Origin: Vibrio tetraodonis
GTDB lineage: Bacteria > Pseudomonadota > Gammaproteobacteria > Enterobacterales > Vibrionaceae
Reading direction: 5' to 3'
Assembly: GCF_003350295.1 (NCBI RefSeq)
Contig: NZ_QLYY01000023.1
Coordinates: 39,144 to 103,143, forward strand
DNA: 64,000 nt
Shown: piece by piece, positions 18,010-26,242 of the stretch
Position numbering within the stretch: the first letter of the stretch is position 1
How the letters are laid out: each line of letters starts with the position of its first letter
Notes under the pieces: generated by a model
Database searches by the model: none
What the model was told of the DNA's origin: nothing
The model's input: the letters and a program-made list of their open reading frames with translations, nothing else
Program-made: the position numbers and the translations under genes

Positions 18010-19557
18010 TCACACCGCTAGATTATAGCTAGATAGGTGCTCGCTTGTGCTGCTGGCCTGTGAGAAGAGCTTGGCACTATTGGTCTCGATATGCTGTGAG
18101 TCCTCAACTAGACTGTTGATTTGTTGATCAACGCTGAGCAACCTTTCAACAAGTTCAGACATAGCATTTATCTGTGACTCGGATGAATTGGCGATGTTTG
18201 AACACATCTGGTCCGCTTGAGACACATCTTCGAGCGCTTTTTCTATGTCTTTTACCGCGTTTTCTATCGAGTTGAGACTTGCCTCGCTGGTACTGCTTCC
18301 TTCCTCTGTTATTTGAATCAGAGAGTTAGAGACATTGCCAAGTTTGGTCAGTATTTCCTCTACTTGGTTCGTCGAATTGGAGGTTTTTTCCGCTAGACTG
18401 CGAACCTCGTCAGCAACCACGGCAAATCCTCGGCCTTCTTCTCCTGCGCTCGCTGCTTCGATGGCGGCGTTAAGTGCGAGCAAATTAGTTTGTTCGGCGA
18501 TATTACGAATAATTCCTAAAATTTCCGTGACCTTGATAACTTGCCGATTTACCTCATTGGCTGCTTCATAAAGGTGGGTACTTTTCTCCGACATTGAGCG
18601 GTTTTCTCGTAGTGCACTCAATAAACATTGCTGGCCTCCCTTGGCACTTTCTACTGCGCGATTGAGCGAGTTCAAAGTATCAAAGGTATTGTCTTTCACC
18701 ACTGAGAAGGAACGCTGTGCTTGTTCACTAACTTGAACTGTGGTTTTGATATCATCTCTTTGGCGCGTAATCTTGTTGCCAATCGATGCCAAATAATGAC
18801 CTAGGTCTTTGGAAATGGATGTGACAGAGTCGGCGCCTTGATGAATCGGGATTAAAGTTTGCTCCATTTTTGCGATGAAGCGATTCATACAATGGGCTAA
18901 CCTGCCTAACTCATTCTGGCGTTTGAATTCAAGGCGTTTACTTAGATCACATTCTCCAGAGCTGAGTTCGTCACAAAGGCCAATGAGCTTTTGAAGTGGC
19001 AGCACAAGCAGTGAGTTAAGAAGCGCGTAGAGAATCGCTATACAAGCGGCCACAGAGATAAACGCAATAATGCACGATTGAATACTCAGTTGGCTTCCAA
19101 GAGCGCGTGCCTGATTAAAATTCCAGTCAGTGACCAGGTATCCTACCAAGGTTTTCTTTTTGCCGGCGTACATGGGTACGCCTATTTGGTGGCGATTAGT
19201 CTGGTCAATAAGCACAGTCTTATCTTGTAAGATACCAGTTAAGGCAGACTCAGTAACTTCATTGCTGCTGTATAGTAATGAAAGGTCAGGAAGATAAATT
19301 TGTATTGCATTCAAGTTCCCATTTTGACTTTGAAGTGCGACCTCGATCTTTTCCTTTATATTAGCTACTTTTTTAAACCTAACAGGGGTTGCTAGTTGTT
19401 CACCTAGAGCGTGACTTGATTGCATGTACGACGATTTGTTTAACTGGTAGATAGCATCAACACTGCTACTCCAGTTGAAAAACGATATCGTCGCCATGGC
19501 AATAATGGTCAAAATCGACGCACTGGCGACAACGAGCTTACTAATCGTAACTCGCAT
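18010..19557 (-). CDS. methyl-accepting chemotaxis protein
   Basis: A 515-residue transmembrane receptor. Membrane segments are at about 9-29 and 160-185, enclosing a small periplasmic domain of ~125 residues. A HAMP region follows (LQKLIGLCDELSSGECDLSKRLEFKRQNELGRL). The signalling hairpin tip is intact: IRNIAEQTNLLALNAAIEAASAGEEGRGFAVVADEVRSLAEKT. It lacks a C-terminal NWETF-type pentapeptide. The secreted sensor-like gene upstream ends 15 bases before it and is probably co-transcribed. Confidence 0.9.
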   Translation of the reverse strand: MRVTISKLVVASASILTIIAMATISFFNWSSSVDAIYQLNKSSYMQSSHALGEQLATPVRFKKVANIKEKIEVALQSQNGNLNAIQIYLPDLSLLYSSNEVTESALTGILQDKTVLIDQTNRHQIGVPMYAGKKKTLVGYLVTDWNFNQARALGSQLSIQSCIIAFISVAACIAILYALLNSLLVLPLQKLIGLCDELSSGECDLSKRLEFKRQNELGRLAHCMNRFIAKMEQTLIPIHQGADSVTSISKDLGHYLASIGNKITRQRDDIKTTVQVSEQAQRSFSVVKDNTFDTLNSLNRAVESAKGGQQCLLSALRENRSMSEKSTHLYEAANEVNRQVIKVTEILGIIRNIAEQTNLLALNAAIEAASAGEEGRGFAVVADEVRSLAEKTSNSTNQVEEILTKLGNVSNSLIQITEEGSSTSEASLNSIENAVKDIEKALEDVSQADQMCSNIANSSESQINAMSELVERLLSVDQQINSLVEDSQHIETNSAKLFSQASSTSEHLSSYNLAV

Positions 19558-19572
19558 AGTTAGCTCCAGTCG

Positions 19573-20136
19573 CTATAGTTCTTCCACGTTTACACCAACT
19601 GTAATTGCACCGATCACTTGCCCAGATGACGGGTCTGAGATGGCGTAACTTACTTGAGATTGGAACATTTGGGTCGATTCATCTTCTTCTATTTCACTGA
19701 TGTGATAAGCGTTGGGTCCGACTAGGTAAGTTTGCTGCCACTTGTCTTCATCACCTTGCCAGTAATCCGAAGTTACAGCACTTTGTGCAACATTTAAGCC
19801 TTTATTATCCATGAAAAAAATCTCAGTGATCACGCCGTGACTCTTTTGCTGCATCGCCGCAAGCTTTTTCGACAATTCAGTGTTCAATTTGCTGTTGATG
19901 AGTGGTGCGTTATCTTGTCCTACCTGGCTCCTCCAATCATTATCAAGTGACGTCATCTGGTTTTGGTCAAGCTGACTGGTTTGCTGGTTTTGCGCTTTAA
20001 TTTGAGATACGACGTCTGCATCAGTCGCCATGCTTTTCACATCATTCATTGCAAATTGTTTTAGTGCTGCTTCAAACTCATTTGCCAAAGTAGTGAGAGG
20101 AAATAGTAGTGGTAGTGCGATATAAAGCCTTTTCAT
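19573..20136 (-). CDS. secreted Cache/PDC-like sensor protein paired with chemoreceptor
   Basis: A 187-residue protein with a signal peptide (MKRLYIALPLLFPLTTLANEF) and no other membrane segment. The mature part resembles a single PDC/Cache-like module: helix NDVKSMATDADVVSQIKAQNQ, strand GVITEIFFMDNKGLNVAQSAVTSDYWQGDEDKW, and final ISDPSSGQVIGAITVGVNVEEL. These are the blocks seen in dCache ligand domains. Being free in the periplasm and upstream of an MCP, it may bind a ligand and dock onto that receptor (inference). Confidence 0.65.
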   Translation of the reverse strand: MKRLYIALPLLFPLTTLANEFEAALKQFAMNDVKSMATDADVVSQIKAQNQQTSQLDQNQMTSLDNDWRSQVGQDNAPLINSKLNTELSKKLAAMQQKSHGVITEIFFMDNKGLNVAQSAVTSDYWQGDEDKWQQTYLVGPNAYHISEIEEDESTQMFQSQVSYAISDPSSGQVIGAITVGVNVEEL

Positions 20137-20373
20137 TATTGAGTCCTATTAGTCTAACGTTGTTCATTAACAAGCGTAGATGAAAATAGAATGTATGAAA
20201 TCGAGTGCCTATTATTTTTTTGTCTTGCAGATTGGATCTCAATTTAGCCTTTATAGAGGCTTATTTGTTTTAGAGCGGTATGTAATGGGCTTCAAATTGA
20301 CATATCTTATGTGACTAGACTCATTCACTATGAGTCCTCTCAATGTATAACAACTGGATAAAAAGGAATTAAG

Positions 20374-21324
20374 ATGACAAAGCTTGTAATTTCATTGCCA
20401 TCATTACTAGTAGTATTGAGTGGTATTGCCCATGCTTCTCCCTATATTGGTGTAAAGTTAGGGCACACTTGGCTTGATGATGAGTGCGAGGTTGGTTACT
20501 TTTGTGATGATGACAAGTCTGCGTCTCTGGGCGTTTTTGGCGGTTACTCGTTTAATAGTCTTCTAGCTATTGAGGCAGGTTATGATTACCTCGGAAAGTT
20601 TACCGGTGCAGGTTTACCAGACGATAGTGTTGATGCTTTTACTTTGGCGCCCAAACTGACTTTTGGTATCAGTGATGCTGTTAATGTTTATGGGAAACTT
20701 GGTGGTGCCTACGTTAACTATGGTGATAAAAGCGATGAGTCTTTTATAGGGGCGTTAGGCTTAGAGTTTGATGTAATAGATAACGGGTCAATAAGAATCG
20801 AGTACCAATCATTGACTGATATCAACAATGATATTGTACGAGCGTCTGCAAATACCGCTTATGTAGGCTTTTCTTATCAGTTTGGAGGGAATGTGCAACA
20901 AGAGCCAAGCAGTGAAGCCAACAAAGAAATAGAAAAAGTTGATCCTGCTGCACCAGCTCCAACCAAAACCTTTAAAGCAACATTATTGAGCAATACCTTT
21001 GAGTCGAGCAGTAGCAAACTAAAAACTGAGAGTTTGACCCAACTTGATGAGCTTGTTGAATTCTTAAATAAATATCCACAAGCGACGGCTAACATTACTG
21101 GATATACAGACTCGTCAGGTGCAGAAAGTTATAATCAAACTTTGTCTGAGAATCGTGCAAAATCGGTTGTAAAGGCTTTAATTGATCGGGGTATTGATTC
21201 AAAAAGGTTAACTGCTTCTGGTAAAGGGGAAGATGATCCTATTGCAAGTAATGATACAGCTGAAGGCCGAGCGAAAAATCGCCGAGTAGAAATTTCAGTT
21301 CCGGAGTTTGAATACCAACAGTAA
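20374..21324 (+). CDS. OmpA-family outer membrane protein
   Basis: A 316-residue protein with a signal peptide ending at AHASP. An eight-strand beta-barrel domain follows (PYIGVKLGHTWLD to AYVGFSYQFGG). A Pro/Ala linker (DPAAPAPTKTFKA) leads to a C-terminal peptidoglycan-binding OmpA domain with NITGYTDSSGAESYNQTLSENRAKSV and the terminal GRAKNRRVEISV. AAAGGAATTAAG precedes the ATG. It links the outer membrane to the cell wall. It is monocistronic, followed by a hairpin. Confidence 0.85.
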   Translation: MTKLVISLPSLLVVLSGIAHASPYIGVKLGHTWLDDECEVGYFCDDDKSASLGVFGGYSFNSLLAIEAGYDYLGKFTGAGLPDDSVDAFTLAPKLTFGISDAVNVYGKLGGAYVNYGDKSDESFIGALGLEFDVIDNGSIRIEYQSLTDINNDIVRASANTAYVGFSYQFGGNVQQEPSSEANKEIEKVDPAAPAPTKTFKATLLSNTFESSSSKLKTESLTQLDELVEFLNKYPQATANITGYTDSSGAESYNQTLSENRAKSVVKALIDRGIDSKRLTASGKGEDDPIASNDTAEGRAKNRRVEISVPEFEYQQ

Positions 21325-21350
21325 ACTACAAAGCTACAAATGATAAGTCA

Positions 21351-21382
21351 GGTGATAACCATTGTAATTGATGGTTACCACC
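21351..21382 (+). terminator. hairpin after the OmpA gene
   Basis: A 12-bp near-perfect stem (one mismatch), GGTGATAACCAT with ATGGTTACCACC, followed by ATTTTGTT. It is a plausible terminator. Confidence 0.6.
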
Positions 21383-21457
21383 ATTTTGTTCATAAATCAG
21401 ATATTGGTGATATCTTAGTTTCTTCACTGTTTATTGGGGTACTATGCCATTTTTACC

Positions 21458-22567
21458 TTAAAAAGGTGAATGACTATAGACCTGAGTAAAGCGCTGGTAT
21501 AACTGCTCAACTTCATTAGGATTAAATGTTTTAATATAAGTTAGTTCAGTTAAGCGATGAGTAATATTTTGTAATTCATGGGTGCGCTTTTGGGTTCGGT
21601 GTTGATAACGTTCGAAAGCTCGTGGTATTTCAAAAAAGTTTGAGGCTAAGCTTTGGGCAAGGATAAAGGCATTTTCAATACCAAGGCTAAAACCAATTCC
21701 CATTGTCGGAAGAACTGCACAACACGCATCACCAAGTAGAACTACATTATCACGGGACCATGTATCAAAGGGCGCGACATCAACTAAAGGAGAGCGAAGG
21801 ATTTGCTCTTCTGGTGTTTGCTCAATCATATCTAATAGGTCAGGGGAGTAATACGCGAACCTATCTAAGATTTTTTGTTTATTTAAGGTTTCTCCTGACT
21901 CTACTTTACAGGATGCAAACCAGTACCTTGAGTTACACTCTCTATGGTAGGTATAGGTGACTATTCGTGATTGCTTACCTGCAAATACATTGATTTCTTT
22001 GGTGCTTATTTGGGGGTTGGCATAGTTAACCATGCCTCGGCAGCAATACACGCCATGCTTGCGAATTGATACCTCTGGTGCAACGAACTTCCTGACTTGA
22101 GAGAAAACGCCATCAGCGCCTACAATCACATCCGCCTCTAATGGTTCACCGTTAAGCAGTATGGTGTTGTTTTCAACCGTGCAGTGCTTGCCCGTAACAA
22201 TATTTTCCTCTCCATAGGCATCAAGCAGTAACTGGTAGAGGTCACGACGGTGAAATGTGCCAATATCAGCATTGACTTTGCTACCCATATTTCGCATTGA
22301 AATTTGGTTGATTGTTTCTCCGCTAAAAGTCGATGTAGTAATGAACTCGTTGGTATTGCCAACGGCTTGAACTTTTGAGGCATCAGTAAGAGCAGCAAGT
22401 ACCTGCATACCTTCTGGCCACAGTGTAATGGCAGCTCCTTCAACGCGTGGCTTATCAGACTTTTCATATACAGTTGCATTAATGCCAAACATGCGCAGGG
22501 ATAATGCCAAAGAGAGGCCGTTTAATCCAGCACCAATAATGGCAACATTGAGAGTCTTTTTATTCAT
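21458..22567 (-). CDS. FAD-dependent monooxygenase (salicylate hydroxylase-like)
   Basis: A 369-residue class A flavoprotein monooxygenase. It has the N-terminal FAD dinucleotide fold VAIIGAGLNGLSLALSL, the middle DG motif EADVIVGADGVFSQVRKF, and the second FAD motif NVVLLGDACCAVLPTMGIGFSLGIENAFILA. No signal peptide. The substrate is unknown; it is likely an aromatic or polyene hydroxylase in the cytoplasm. It stands alone between the OmpA gene and the tRNA pair. Confidence 0.8.
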   Translation of the reverse strand: MNKKTLNVAIIGAGLNGLSLALSLRMFGINATVYEKSDKPRVEGAAITLWPEGMQVLAALTDASKVQAVGNTNEFITTSTFSGETINQISMRNMGSKVNADIGTFHRRDLYQLLLDAYGEENIVTGKHCTVENNTILLNGEPLEADVIVGADGVFSQVRKFVAPEVSIRKHGVYCCRGMVNYANPQISTKEINVFAGKQSRIVTYTYHRECNSRYWFASCKVESGETLNKQKILDRFAYYSPDLLDMIEQTPEEQILRSPLVDVAPFDTWSRDNVVLLGDACCAVLPTMGIGFSLGIENAFILAQSLASNFFEIPRAFERYQHRTQKRTHELQNITHRLTELTYIKTFNPNEVEQLYQRFTQVYSHSPF

Positions 22568-22815
22568 TGCTCAGTTTACATAATACCAATATTATCAGTA
22601 AACTATCAGCAATGTCAGAAATGTAAAAGTGAAACATTCACAAGTATTATTGCTTGATAAAAGTATGACTTATATCTGAAGGCTGCTGCTTTGAAAAACA
22701 GCAGGGTTTTATTGAGCGGGAGGGTAAAAGTCATAGAGAAACTCGAAAATCTTTTCACGATCTTCGTGTTGAAATGGAGTTGTCTTTACGCTCAAACGTA
22801 AAGAAAAAATAGATG

Positions 22816-22840
22816 CAAAAAACCCAGTCAGAGCTGGGCT
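22816..22840 (-). terminator. terminator of the tRNA-Val transcript
   Basis: CCCAG (22823-22827) and CTGGG (22834-22838) form a stem. Reading on minus it is followed by a run of seven T (the A-run at 22816-22822), just downstream of the second tRNA. Confidence 0.8.
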
Positions 22841-22851
22841 TTTTCTAAATT

Positions 22852-22928
22852 TGGTGGGTCCGGGCGAACTCGAATCGCCGACCCCCGCCATGTCAAGGCG
22901 ATACTCTAACCAACTGAGCTACGGACCC
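22852..22928 (-). tRNA. tRNA-Val (anticodon GAC)
   Basis: A 77-base cloverleaf with encoded CCA. The acceptor stem is GGGTCCG/CGGACCC, the anticodon loop TTGACAT (anticodon GAC, Val), and the T-stem GGCGA/TCGCC with TTCGAGT loop. The anticodon stem is TCGCC/GGCGG. It is the distal gene of a two-tRNA transcript. Confidence 0.93.
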
Positions 22929-22964
22929 AAATTTATGTTCTTTGCATATCTATGCTTTAAGGAG

Positions 22965-23041
22965 TGGTGGGTCCGGGCGAACTCGAATCGCCGACCCCTA
23001 CCATGTCAAGGTAGTACTCTAACCAACTGAGCTACGGACCC
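22965..23041 (-). tRNA. tRNA-Val (anticodon GAC), second copy
   Basis: A 77-base cloverleaf with encoded CCA, the same acceptor and loops as its neighbour, and anticodon GAC. The anticodon stem differs, CTACC/GGTAG, with paired changes relative to the other copy. A good promoter lies immediately upstream. Confidence 0.93.
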
Positions 23042-23061
23042 ATTCCTTAAGAACGAGACGG

Positions 23062-23090
23062 ATATTACCGAGACTTTGATTGGTGTGCAA
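23062..23090 (-). promoter_or_regulatory. sigma-70 promoter for the tRNA-Val pair
   Basis: On minus, TTGCAC (23085-23090) is separated by exactly 17 bases from TAATAT (23062-23067), with a short GC-containing discriminator before the tRNA. Confidence 0.7.
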
Positions 23091-23157
23091 GTGCAAATTG
23101 TTGGTTTTCAAGTTGTTTGCTTCACAACTAGGCAGTTTGATGTTTTTTTGGACTGAA

Positions 23158-23190
23158 AAGGCCGAGGTTTCACTGTGATACCTCGGCCTT
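23158..23190 (-). terminator. terminator at the end of the syp locus
   Basis: AAGGCCGAGGT (23158-23168) pairs perfectly with ACCTCGGCCTT (23180-23190), 11 bp with an 11-base loop. On minus, TT follows. It lies 10 bases after the sypR stop. Confidence 0.85.
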
Positions 23191-23199
23191 TGTTAGTTT

Positions 23200-23838
23200 C
23201 TATCGGCCGCGGCCATCAACCATAACAATCAGAGTTTTAGTGATGATACTAACGTCCATCATGATCCAAGATTTAAGTGAACGAAGTGATAGAGCGTAGC
23301 TGTGGTCGTAGCCGACTTTCTTTCTCACATCATCGATACAAGTGTCGTAGCCTTGATTGACTTGTGCTAGGCCTGTGATACCTGGCATGACACCGTAAGT
23401 TCTGTCGGCAAAGTAGGGAATTTCAGACTCTAGCTTATTGTAAAAGCTTGGACGCTCTGGTCTTGGACCAATGATAGACATCTCACCGCGAACCACATTA
23501 AACAGCTGAGGAATTTCGTCTAAGCGAGTTTTGCGAAGGAAACGACCTACTTTAGTGATACGTGGGTCGTTTTCTGTCGCCCATACCGCGCCTGATCTTG
23601 TTTCGGCATCCACATACATAGTGCGAAACTTAACAATTTCGAAGAACATCATTTGTTTTGGTGTTGATTTACCAACTCGTAACTGCTTGTAAAAAACAGG
23701 CCCTTTTGAGTCGAGTTTTATAGCCAGTGCGATAATCGGCATCACAGGCGATAATACGATAAGTCCAAGCAAGGCAGAGATAAAATCAAAGGTACGCTTT
23801 GCTAACCAAATTGAATATAAAGAAGATGCATTACTCAT
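23200..23838 (-). CDS. sypR: SypR: undecaprenyl-phosphate sugar-1-phosphate transferase
   Basis: A 212-residue initiating sugar transferase of the WcaJ/RfbP C-terminal type. One membrane anchor lies near 15-38 (FDFISALLGLIVLSPVMPIIAL). Catalytic blocks are KLDSKGPVFYKQLRVGK, FEIVKFRTMYVDAE, ITKVGRFLRKTRLDEIPQLFNVVRGEMSIIGPRPERP and PGITGLAQV. It attaches the first sugar phosphate to undecaprenyl phosphate at the inner membrane. It lacks the N-terminal polytopic domain of WcaJ, as expected for SypR. Last gene of the locus, 12 bases after sypQ. Confidence 0.9.
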   Translation of the reverse strand: MSNASSLYSIWLAKRTFDFISALLGLIVLSPVMPIIALAIKLDSKGPVFYKQLRVGKSTPKQMMFFEIVKFRTMYVDAETRSGAVWATENDPRITKVGRFLRKTRLDEIPQLFNVVRGEMSIIGPRPERPSFYNKLESEIPYFADRTYGVMPGITGLAQVNQGYDTCIDDVRKKVGYDHSYALSLRSLKSWIMMDVSIITKTLIVMVDGRGR

Positions 23839-23850
23839 GAGATGCTCCTT

Positions 23851-25035
23851 TTATTGAACTCGTGTCCAGCGAGTGGACACTAAGCCGAACAAATAACGTA
23901 GGCCACCAATTAAGTTGGCAGTATGACCAGCGACTATGTATGTCAGTAACTGGCAGTATTTATGACTAAATATTTTGGGGAAGACATGGCCCAAGGCAGC
24001 GAGTGTGTATAAAGATACCTGCGCAATGGTTCCCACTAAAAAAACTGGGTGGTTGATAAGCGCTATCGAAAAAGCTAAACAAGCAATCATTAGGTAGGGT
24101 GCGATGAGCCTCAAACCTTTACCTGAGATAAAAGCAAATGCCACGCCTTTGTATTTGGGAGAGAAGAGGTCAGCTAAATGGACCGCTTGCTGCATGTTAC
24201 CAGCAGAAATTCTAAGCCTGCGTTTGAAGTCATTGTCAGTGTTTGTCGCCTCTAGTTCTAATGCGACCATGTTTTGGTCGTAGTGGACACTATATCCTTT
24301 ACGGATGATTTCCATCGGGATAATAAAGTCATCATTAATGGTGTTGTGCTGTAAAGGCTCGAACAACTCGGTTCTGAACATGTAAAGCGCACCGTGAGCG
24401 CCTAGAGTACTACCTAAACATGCTTCGCTTTGCTTGACGTCACTTTGATAGTGCCAATATTTTTCTTCACCTTGACTACCACAAGACAGAAGTTGGTAAT
24501 GGCCGTTAACAGCGCCGACTCTGCGATCTTGGAAGTGTCTGTTGGCAACAAGAAGGGCATCAATTGAAATGAGTGCCGATACATCGCTCATGGCCGTAAT
24601 TTCTGAAGTGATGGTCTTCATTTGATCATTGATTAACGCCACTTTGCCTCGGTTTTGCTCGAACGCACGTATTTCAAAGTGCGTATCACAGCAAATGGCT
24701 TCTTGAATAGTATCTTGTGCAATTTGTACAGTGCGGTCAGTACATCCATCGCAAGCAATAATGACCTGATAATGCTTTTTAGGATAATCTAGCGAGGCTA
24801 GGTTACGAATCTTCTCAGCAATCCATTTTTCTTCGTTGTAGGCAGGGACGAGTATGGTGACATCAGCACACTCGACATCATCTTGACCCCTCTTATAACC
24901 GCGTTCTACATGCTTGATTTTTGCAGCAGGGTGGCGCTTTGCATACCATGAAAGAACCATTGGGTACACCATATGATGATAGATAATCAAAGCTGCGCTA
25001 ATGGCGAAACAAGCTGCGATAGTGATGTCAATCAT
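23851..25035 (-). CDS. sypQ: SypQ: membrane GT2 glycosyltransferase
   Basis: A 394-residue protein with an N-terminal membrane segment, a GT-A domain and three to four C-terminal membrane segments (LMIACLAFSIALINHPVFLVG and following). GT-A motifs are VTILVPAYNEEKWIAEKI, IACDGCTDRT and DVSALISIDALLVANRHF. The Asp pair, NDDFIIPMEIIRKGY and RISAGNMQQAVHL (resembling QxxRW-like processive motifs) suggest chain extension. Its start overlaps the sypP stop by 4 bases. Confidence 0.88.
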   Translation of the reverse strand: MIDITIAACFAISAALIIYHHMVYPMVLSWYAKRHPAAKIKHVERGYKRGQDDVECADVTILVPAYNEEKWIAEKIRNLASLDYPKKHYQVIIACDGCTDRTVQIAQDTIQEAICCDTHFEIRAFEQNRGKVALINDQMKTITSEITAMSDVSALISIDALLVANRHFQDRRVGAVNGHYQLLSCGSQGEEKYWHYQSDVKQSEACLGSTLGAHGALYMFRTELFEPLQHNTINDDFIIPMEIIRKGYSVHYDQNMVALELEATNTDNDFKRRLRISAGNMQQAVHLADLFSPKYKGVAFAFISGKGLRLIAPYLMIACLAFSIALINHPVFLVGTIAQVSLYTLAALGHVFPKIFSHKYCQLLTYIVAGHTANLIGGLRYLFGLVSTRWTRVQ

Positions 25036-26123
25036 GCGAATTCCTCCTGAAAAAGGGCATTGTAGGCCTCGACCATTTTTTTTATATCGTTGTTGCGTGT
25101 TACGAATCGGCGTGGTGAACGGTCAGATTGTTGAATGAGTAGTTTGTTAATGTTATCTGCCAATGCTTTGTGATCACCTACTGGTGAAAGTATGCCTGTG
25201 TCAGGGCAAAGTGTTTCTTTGGTTCCACCGACATCATGAGCCACGGTTGGTACACCACAAGCCTGAGCTTCGAGTGTGGCGAGTGGAAACCCTTCACTTC
25301 GAGAAGGGAGACAGAAAATATCGAGTGCTCGGTAGAAATTTGGCATATCACCCACCAAACCAAGAAAGTAGACTTGGTCAGATATGGATAAGTCTTTGGC
25401 CATTTTGGTCAGCGCTTCGCGTTGTGTACCATCGCCAGCAATGACAAGCTTCACGCTTGGATGAACCAGAGGCATGGCTTTAAGTAGTAGGTCATGACCT
25501 TTAACGTGCTCTAAACGACCAGCAGAACCGATGATAGTGTCATTCAATGTTAAACCCAGATTCGTTCTTGCGTTGTTCTTGTTGCTTGGAGAAAAACGTT
25601 CGCAGTCGACGCCGTTTCTGATGACCGCGACTCTGTCGTAGCTGAGTTGGCTATCAAGCTGACTTTTGACTACATCCGCATCAGCAACGACTTGAGGGCG
25701 AGAAAACTTTAGAACAATGTTTTGTAGTAATCTGTGCTTGGGATTATTTAGATGCCAAGCGTCATGCTCAGTGTGAACAATATGTTTGATCCCAGCCAGC
25801 TTTGCGGCTGTGGCGCCATAGATAAGTGGCCCGATATGATGAGTGTGTACAACCTGAGGTTTGATGTGTTTGAACAAACGATAGAGGCTTGCGACTGTGT
25901 TTGTGCTCACGCCGGCTTTTTTGTTCAAGAATACAAGCTTGTGAGTGATGTCGCTCAATATGGGCCAGTTGCGCACCGCTTCTTCTTTATTCCCATCGAG
26001 ACTAACGATTAATACATTGGACGTTGATGTAGCAAACTTAAGCATGTTAATCGCTAAAGTTTCTAAGCCACCCGGTGCGAGGTGTTGGACAACATGGATA
26101 ACAGTGTTTGCTTTGCTCTTCAT
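25032..26123 (-). CDS. sypP: SypP: GT4 glycosyltransferase
   Basis: A 363-residue GT-B enzyme. The N-terminal acceptor domain has HVVQHLAPGGLETLAINML and VVHTHHIGPLIYGATAAK. The donor domain has IGSAGRLEHVKGHDLLLKA and the EX7E motif SEGFPLATLEAQACGVPTVA. It is cytoplasmic and adds a sugar to the lipid-linked repeat. A separate sigma-54 promoter-like site and operator-like dyad precede it, so sypPQR may form its own transcript. Confidence 0.88.
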   Translation of the reverse strand: MKSKANTVIHVVQHLAPGGLETLAINMLKFATSTSNVLIVSLDGNKEEAVRNWPILSDITHKLVFLNKKAGVSTNTVASLYRLFKHIKPQVVHTHHIGPLIYGATAAKLAGIKHIVHTEHDAWHLNNPKHRLLQNIVLKFSRPQVVADADVVKSQLDSQLSYDRVAVIRNGVDCERFSPSNKNNARTNLGLTLNDTIIGSAGRLEHVKGHDLLLKAMPLVHPSVKLVIAGDGTQREALTKMAKDLSISDQVYFLGLVGDMPNFYRALDIFCLPSRSEGFPLATLEAQACGVPTVAHDVGGTKETLCPDTGILSPVGDHKALADNINKLLIQQSDRSPRRFVTRNNDIKKMVEAYNALFQEEFA

Positions 26124-26159
26124 TATTAGTTCTCAATTCTGTGAGTCTAATACCTACAA

Positions 26160-26175
26160 AGCACATCCTATGCCA
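26160..26175 (-). promoter_or_regulatory. sigma-54 promoter-like site upstream of sypP
   Basis: On minus TGGCATAGGATGTGCT has GG at 26174-26173 and GC at 26162-26161, the required 10-base spacing. It sits about 37 bases before the sypP start. Confidence 0.65.
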
Positions 26176-26181
26176 AAATAA

Positions 26182-26215
26182 AAATAGATATTAAACATTA
26201 GCTTAATATCTATTT
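26182..26215. repeat. 13-bp perfect inverted repeat between sypO and sypP
   Basis: AAATAGATATTAA (26182-26194) and TTAATATCTATTT (26203-26215), loop ACATTAGC. It is AT-only except for one G/C pair per arm, and lies between the sypP promoter and its operator-like dyad. It may end the sypO transcript or bind a protein. Confidence 0.6.
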
Positions 26216-26223
26216 GTCACGCT

Positions 26224-26238
26224 GTTTCATTTTGAGAT
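26224..26238. promoter_or_regulatory. SypG operator-like dyad upstream of sypP
   Basis: GTTTCA-TTT-TGAGAT matches the TTCTCA-N3-TGAGAA pattern seen before sypA and sypM with three differences. It lies about 50 bases upstream of the -24 element. Confidence 0.45.
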
Positions 26239-26242
26239 TCAA

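Noticed and set aside
22709..22891. 60-codon minus ORF overlapping a tRNA-Val gene
   Set aside because: It starts inside the tRNA, has no ribosome site and crosses the tRNA terminator; it is chance coding.
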